From contig JAFAUV010000079.1 of assembly GCA_019243075.1 (NCBI GenBank), positions 1 through 7,805 of the forward strand: a stretch of DNA of 7,805 nt, given 5' to 3'. This document shows, piece after piece, positions 5,545 to 7,805 of this stretch (its first letter is position 1; every line of letters starts with the position of its first letter). Below the pieces are notes generated by a model that ran no database searches, was not told where the DNA came from, and was given only the letters and a program-made list of their open reading frames with translations. This DNA is from Bradyrhizobium sp. (lineage in GTDB: Bacteria > Pseudomonadota > Alphaproteobacteria > Rhizobiales > Xanthobacteraceae). The position numbers and the translations under genes were made by a program.

Positions 5545-5814
5545 ATGACGAGGTGGATCGGCGCGGCGCTCCTGATGGCGACATTGACGCTGTCGGCCTT
5601 GACGGCGATTTCGCCGGTTGTGGCGGCTCCCGCCGCCGCGCGAAAGGCGGTCGCATCGGGTGCAACCGATGTCAGCGCGCGCCGCAATGACCGGCACTCG
5701 CACTACGTCTATCACCCCTATTATCCCTATTATTACGGTCGACCCTCTTATTACTCGCCAGGGCCGTTCATGCCGTTCCCGCCCTTGTTCGGTTACGGCT
5801 GGGAGTGGTGGTGA
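5545..5814 (+). CDS. Small exported Tyr/Pro-rich protein, function unknown
   Basis: This 89-residue protein starts at ATG 5545, with AGGGAGGGG (5531-5539) 5 bases upstream; a TTG directly before the ATG is less likely to be the start. A signal peptide covers about residues 1-28, with a likely cut after VVAA. The mature part is short: an Ala/Arg-rich stretch with ATDVSARRNDRHSH, then a block rich in Tyr and Pro (YHPYYPYYYGRPSYY), ending in an aromatic GYGWEWW. Tyr is written mostly TAT, unusual next to the GC-rich codon use of the neighbouring enzymes. It has no Cys and no known enzymatic motif. It resembles uncharacterised Bradyrhizobium envelope proteins in style, and its Tyr block shares the 15-base TATCCCTATTATTAC with the 146-aa gene. 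It lies after a terminator and so should have its own promoter in 5479-5530, though none was recognised. A surface or envelope role is inference. Confidence 0.7.
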   Translation: MTRWIGAALLMATLTLSALTAISPVVAAPAAARKAVASGATDVSARRNDRHSHYVYHPYYPYYYGRPSYYSPGPFMPFPPLFGYGWEWW

Positions 5815-6132
5815 AGCGCGATCGAAGAGCTCTCGCATCGGCGAGGCGGAGCAAAGCCGCTTCGACGGCAGCCTGCTGTCGTGGGCTGTCGCCCGCGTAA
5901 CAAGCGCAAGCCGCCTTCGACACCGCTAGCCGTTCGTTATTCCCGACGCTCGCGTCAACTTGCAGGGAGCATGGTCGGGCTTGCCTGCGCATCATTCATG
6001 CCGCGTTCAGCTCGCCATCTCTAGTTTGATTTCGGGAGACGATTGCAGCTGGGATTTTGCTGGCAAGCGGGCAGGAAGGTACGCGCGCGTACCTGCACAC
6101 AGCTCGCACCCGGCAGAGACAGGAGGCAGCAG
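5815..6132. other. 318-bp intergenic stretch with hairpins and an 18-bp palindrome
   Basis: I find no convincing gene here. The left part holds two adjacent hairpins: 5863-5881 (8-bp stem with one G-U pair, 3-base loop) and 5881-5896 (6-bp stem with one G-U pair, loop TGTC). Neither is followed by a T-run. The right part holds the palindrome at 6077-6094 and the AGGAGG Shine-Dalgarno sequence (6121-6126) of the 146-aa gene. It is probably the 3' region of the 89-aa gene plus the promoter and leader of the 146-aa gene. Confidence 0.5.
6077..6094. promoter_or_regulatory. Perfect 18-bp palindrome upstream of the 146-aa exported protein
   Basis: AGGTACGCGCGCGTACCT reads identically on both strands. 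It ends 38 bases before the ATG at 6133. It could be an operator for a dimeric repressor or activator, or a leader hairpin. No T-run follows, so it is not a terminator. Confidence 0.45.
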
Positions 6133-6573
6133 ATGAAAACAATCTCGAGAATGATGGGAGTTGTTCGCAGCCTGACCGCCGCCGCGGCTGCGACGCTGTT
6201 TTTGGCCATGCCGAGCCAGCGCGCGCAGGCGATGTCGCTGATCTCGCCAGGTGCCGCGCCGGTCACCACGATCGCCACAAACGGCTTGATTGAGGTCCGC
6301 GGCGGCCACGGCGGGGGCGGCCATCGAGGAGGCGGCTTCCACGGCTTTCATGGCGGCGGCTGGCACGGCGGTGGTGTTCGCTACGGTGGCTTCCATCATT
6401 TCGGTGGCTATCACCATGGCGGCTATCGCTTCGCGCACTTTCATCGCCGCCATTTCTTCTACGGCAGCTACTATCCCTATTATTACTACCCGCATCATTG
6501 CCGGATCATCTGGACCTATTACGGTCCGCGCCGCGTCTGCGGCTGGCGCCATTGGCACCGCCATTATTGGTGA
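6133..6573 (+). CDS. Exported Gly/His/Tyr-rich protein, function unknown
   Basis: This 146-residue protein starts at ATG 6133, 6 bases after AGGAGG (6121-6126). A signal peptide covers residues 1-33 and ends in the cut site AQA. The mature N-terminus, MSLISPGAAP, and the later IEVRGGH match the 72-aa protein. Residues 57-108 are a Gly/His-rich low-complexity region (GGHGGGGHRGGGFHGFHGGG, then FHHFGGYHHGGYRFAHFHRR). A Tyr block, YGSYYPYYYYPHH (110-122), resembles the 89-aa protein. The end, CRIIWTYYGPRRVCGW (123-138) then RHWHRHYW, carries Cys123 and Cys136, which could form a disulfide after export, and closes like the 72-aa tail. More than twenty His residues after the signal peptide suggest metal binding, but no defined metal-protein family is recognised. 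It is followed at once by an intrinsic terminator. Coding status is supported by the signal peptide, Shine-Dalgarno sequence, terminator and paralogue. Confidence 0.75.
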   Translation: MKTISRMMGVVRSLTAAAAATLFLAMPSQRAQAMSLISPGAAPVTTIATNGLIEVRGGHGGGGHRGGGFHGFHGGGWHGGGVRYGGFHHFGGYHHGGYRFAHFHRRHFFYGSYYPYYYYPHHCRIIWTYYGPRRVCGWRHWHRHYW

Positions 6574-6585
6574 GGCGTGAGCGTT

Positions 6586-6608
6586 GGGCGCCTCTCGGGC
6601 GCCCTTTT
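6586..6608 (+). terminator. Intrinsic terminator after the 146-aa gene
   Basis: GGGCGCC (6586-6592) pairs perfectly with GGCGCCC (6598-6604) around a 5-base loop and is followed by TTTT. It lies 12 bases after the TGA at 6571-6573. Read on the minus strand the hairpin has no T-run after it, so it serves mainly the plus-strand gene. Confidence 0.8.
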
Positions 6609-6611
6609 CGC

Positions 6612-6824
6612 TTAAACCCAGTCCTTGAACTTCCAGGCCTTCAATTTCATCTTCCACGGCGTCAGATTGACCAGCCGCCATTGTTCCATGCGCTCGGGCG
6701 GCCAGTGGCCGAGGCGTTTTTCTTCCTTTTCCTCCGGCGCGGCCGCGGCGCGCTGCCCAGGACGGCGGTATTTCTGCCGCGTCGCGGCAGAAATCAGGTC
6801 GACGAATTCCGGCTTGTTGGCCAT
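6612..6824 (-). CDS. Small basic Trp-rich protein, function unknown
   Basis: This is a 70-residue protein with no signal peptide and no membrane helix. The ATG at 6824 follows GAGGAG on the minus strand, a good Shine-Dalgarno sequence. It begins MANKPEFVDLISAATRQKYR, passes through an Ala/Glu/Lys-rich linker at about residues 22-37, and ends in a basic aromatic segment, GHWPPERMEQWRLVNLTPWK (39-58) then MKLKAWKFKDWV. Five Trp in the last 30 residues, each near basic residues, suggest a conserved binding surface rather than random translation. I think similar short proteins occur in Bradyrhizobium, but this is memory and no function is known to me. It lies between leuC (same strand, 99 bp upstream) and the terminator of the 146-aa gene, and may be read through from leuC. 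Its codons 10-19 contain a striking palindrome (6770-6794). Confidence 0.65.
   Translation of the reverse strand: MANKPEFVDLISAATRQKYRRPGQRAAAAPEEKEEKRLGHWPPERMEQWRLVNLTPWKMKLKAWKFKDWV
6770..6794. repeat. 25-bp palindrome inside the 70-aa gene
   Basis: ATTTCTGCCGCG (6770-6781) and CGCGGCAGAAAT (6783-6794) are perfect 12-bp inverted copies around the single base T6782. The palindrome lies within coding sequence, at residues 10-19 of the 70-aa protein, about 30 bases after its start codon. It may be a protein-binding dyad, an mRNA hairpin or a recombination scar. Confidence 0.6.
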
Positions 6825-6842
6825 GGCACGCTCCTCGCCATA

Positions 6843-6852
6843 CGCGTACGCG
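6843..6852. promoter_or_regulatory. Palindrome CGCGTACGCG upstream of the 70-aa gene
   Basis: This perfect 10-bp palindrome lies 18 bases upstream of the minus-strand start at 6824 and shares the TACGCG core with the 18-bp palindrome at 6077-6094. It could be part of an operator. Alternating CG runs are common in GC-rich DNA, so chance is quite possible. Confidence 0.2.
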
Positions 6853-6923
6853 GATGTGAGTGTGCGCCCGGGTGGCTTAACGTCCCGTTGCCGAACCGCG
6901 TCGAGATTGAGGCAAGCGGGGCG

Positions 6924-7805
6924 TCAACGCCAGTCCCTCACGTCGACGAAATGCCCCGCGATCGCCGCGGCGGCTGCCATGGCCGGCGACACCAGGTGGG
7001 TGCGGCCCTTGAAGCCTTGCCGCCCCTCGAAATTGCGATTCGAGGTCGAGGCGCAGCGCTCTTCCGGCTTCAGCTTGTCCGGGTTCATGGCAAGGCACAT
7101 CGAGCAGCCCGGCTCGCGCCATTCAAAGCCGGCCTTGACGAAGATCTTGTCGAGGCCTTCGGCTTCCGCCTGCTCCTTCACGATGCCGGAGCCCGGCACG
7201 ATCATCGCATTGACGCCGGCGTTGACGGTCTTGCCCTCGGCGATCTTCGCTGCGGCGCGCAGATCCTCGATGCGCCCGTTGGTGCAGGAGCCGATGAAGA
7301 CGCGGTCGAGCTTGATGTCGGTGATCCTGGTGCCCGCGGTCAGGCCCATATATTTCAACGCGCGATGCTTCGACAGGCGCTTCGCCTCGTCCTCGATCTT
7401 GTCGGGATCTGGCACGGATCCGGTGACCGAGATCACGTCCTCGGGCGAGGTGCCCCAGGTCACGATCGGCGGCAGCTTTGCCGCATCGAGCCTGAGCTCG
7501 TGGTCGAAATGCGCGCCCTCGTCGGAGCGCAGCGTCTCCCAGTAGCGCATCGCCGCGTCCCAGGCCGCGCCCTTCGGCGATTTCGGCCGCCCGCGCAGAA
7601 AATCATAGGCTTTCTCGTCGGGCGCGACCATGCCGGCGCGCGCGCCTCCCTCGATCGACATGTTGCAGACCGTCATGCGGCCTTCCATCGAGAGAGCGCG
7701 GATCGCCTCGCCGGTGTACTCGATGACGTAGCCCGTACCGCCATCGACGCCGATCGTGCCGATGATGCTCAGGATGATGTCCTTGGCGGTGACGCCCTTC
7801 GGCGC
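6924..7805 (-). CDS. leuC: 3-isopropylmalate dehydratase large subunit, C-terminal part (5' end outside window)
   Basis: The frame is open to the right edge, where translation gives APKGVTAKDIILSIIGTIGV. The visible 293 residues are roughly the last 60% of a LeuC of about 470 residues. LeuC holds the 4Fe-4S cluster and, with LeuD, isomerises 2- to 3-isopropylmalate. The three cluster cysteines are present: Cys174 of the visible fragment in IGSCTNGR, and Cys234 and Cys237 in EPGCSMCLAMNPD, with the 60- and 3-residue spacing of the family. SNRNFEGRQG supplies conserved substrate-binding residues, and the protein ends at AGHFVDVRDWR with TGA at 6924-6926. No clear intrinsic terminator follows on the minus strand, so read-through into the 70-aa gene is possible. 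leuD is on the same strand about 2.8 kb downstream. The assignment is secure. Confidence 0.97.
   Translation of the reverse strand, partial: APKGVTAKDIILSIIGTIGVDGGTGYVIEYTGEAIRALSMEGRMTVCNMSIEGGARAGMVAPDEKAYDFLRGRPKSPKGAAWDAAMRYWETLRSDEGAHFDHELRLDAAKLPPIVTWGTSPEDVISVTGSVPDPDKIEDEAKRLSKHRALKYMGLTAGTRITDIKLDRVFIGSCTNGRIEDLRAAAKIAEGKTVNAGVNAMIVPGSGIVKEQAEAEGLDKIFVKAGFEWREPGCSMCLAMNPDKLKPEERCASTSNRNFEGRQGFKGRTHLVSPAMAAAAAIAGHFVDVRDWR

Noticed and set aside
5863..5896. Two tandem hairpins as a terminator of the 89-aa gene
   Set aside because: No T-run follows either stem, so intrinsic termination is not supported; they are mentioned only as structure in the gap.
5768..5995. Minus-strand open frame of 75 codons in the gap after the 89-aa gene
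   Set aside because: It overlaps the end of the 89-aa gene and shows no signal peptide or known motif.
6297..6460. Gly/His repeats of the 146-aa gene as a CRISPR-like or tandem DNA array
   Set aside because: The repetition is low-complexity coding sequence with irregular spacing, not direct repeats separated by unique spacers.
6625..7545. Plus-strand open frame of 306 codons opposite leuC and the 70-aa gene
   Set aside because: It is antisense to leuC, whose cluster cysteines and spacing are intact. The translation is Ser/Arg-rich and without domains.

Overview
The window is a GC-rich stretch of chromosome-like DNA, most likely from an alphaproteobacterium of the Bradyrhizobium/Rhodopseudomonas group. 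The evidence is the protein style of asd, leuC, leuD and the UPF0114 gene, several small secreted proteins of a kind I associate with Bradyrhizobium, and a short palindromic repeat between two convergent genes. The genus is inference; no rRNA or other decisive marker is present.

Left part (1-2601). The 3' end of aspartate-semialdehyde dehydrogenase (asd) is followed closely by a four-helix UPF0114 membrane protein. Converging on it is a beta-carbonic anhydrase. The two genes meet at a palindromic element that supplies the last codons and stop of the carbonic anhydrase and the stop edge of the UPF0114 gene. A CitE-like CoA-ester lyase (HpcH/HpaI superfamily) diverges from the carbonic anhydrase across a 98-bp spacer that holds a CCGGAA-N6-TTCCGG dyad.

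Middle part (2607-4564, minus strand). A small HExxHxxGxxD metallopeptidase, leuD (isopropylmalate isomerase small subunit) and a DXD glycosyltransferase are read in that order. The glycosyltransferase starts at a GTG inside the end of leuD, with its Shine-Dalgarno sequence inside leuD, which suggests translational coupling. Only 5 bp separate its stop from that of the CoA-ester lyase.

Right part (4670-7805). Four small exported proteins lie in a row on the plus strand: 113 aa with a two-Cys C-terminal motif, 72 aa with a tail made only of His, Arg, Trp and Tyr, 89 aa Tyr/Pro-rich, and 146 aa Gly/His/Tyr-rich. The 72-aa and 146-aa proteins share a mature N-terminus (SLIxPGAA) and a C-terminal WHRHY-type end. 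The 146-aa protein also has a Tyr-rich block like that of the 89-aa protein. Two convincing intrinsic terminators separate these genes. A small basic Trp-rich protein and the 3' part of leuC follow on the minus strand.

Taken together this is a leucine/aspartate-family biosynthesis neighbourhood. leuC and leuD lie on the same strand but are split by about 2.8 kb carrying the exported-protein cluster; leuB is not in the window. The most unusual content is that cluster, plus several near-perfect palindromes: 922-984, 6077-6094, 6770-6794 and 6843-6852. I see no tRNA, rRNA, transposase, integrase or CRISPR array.
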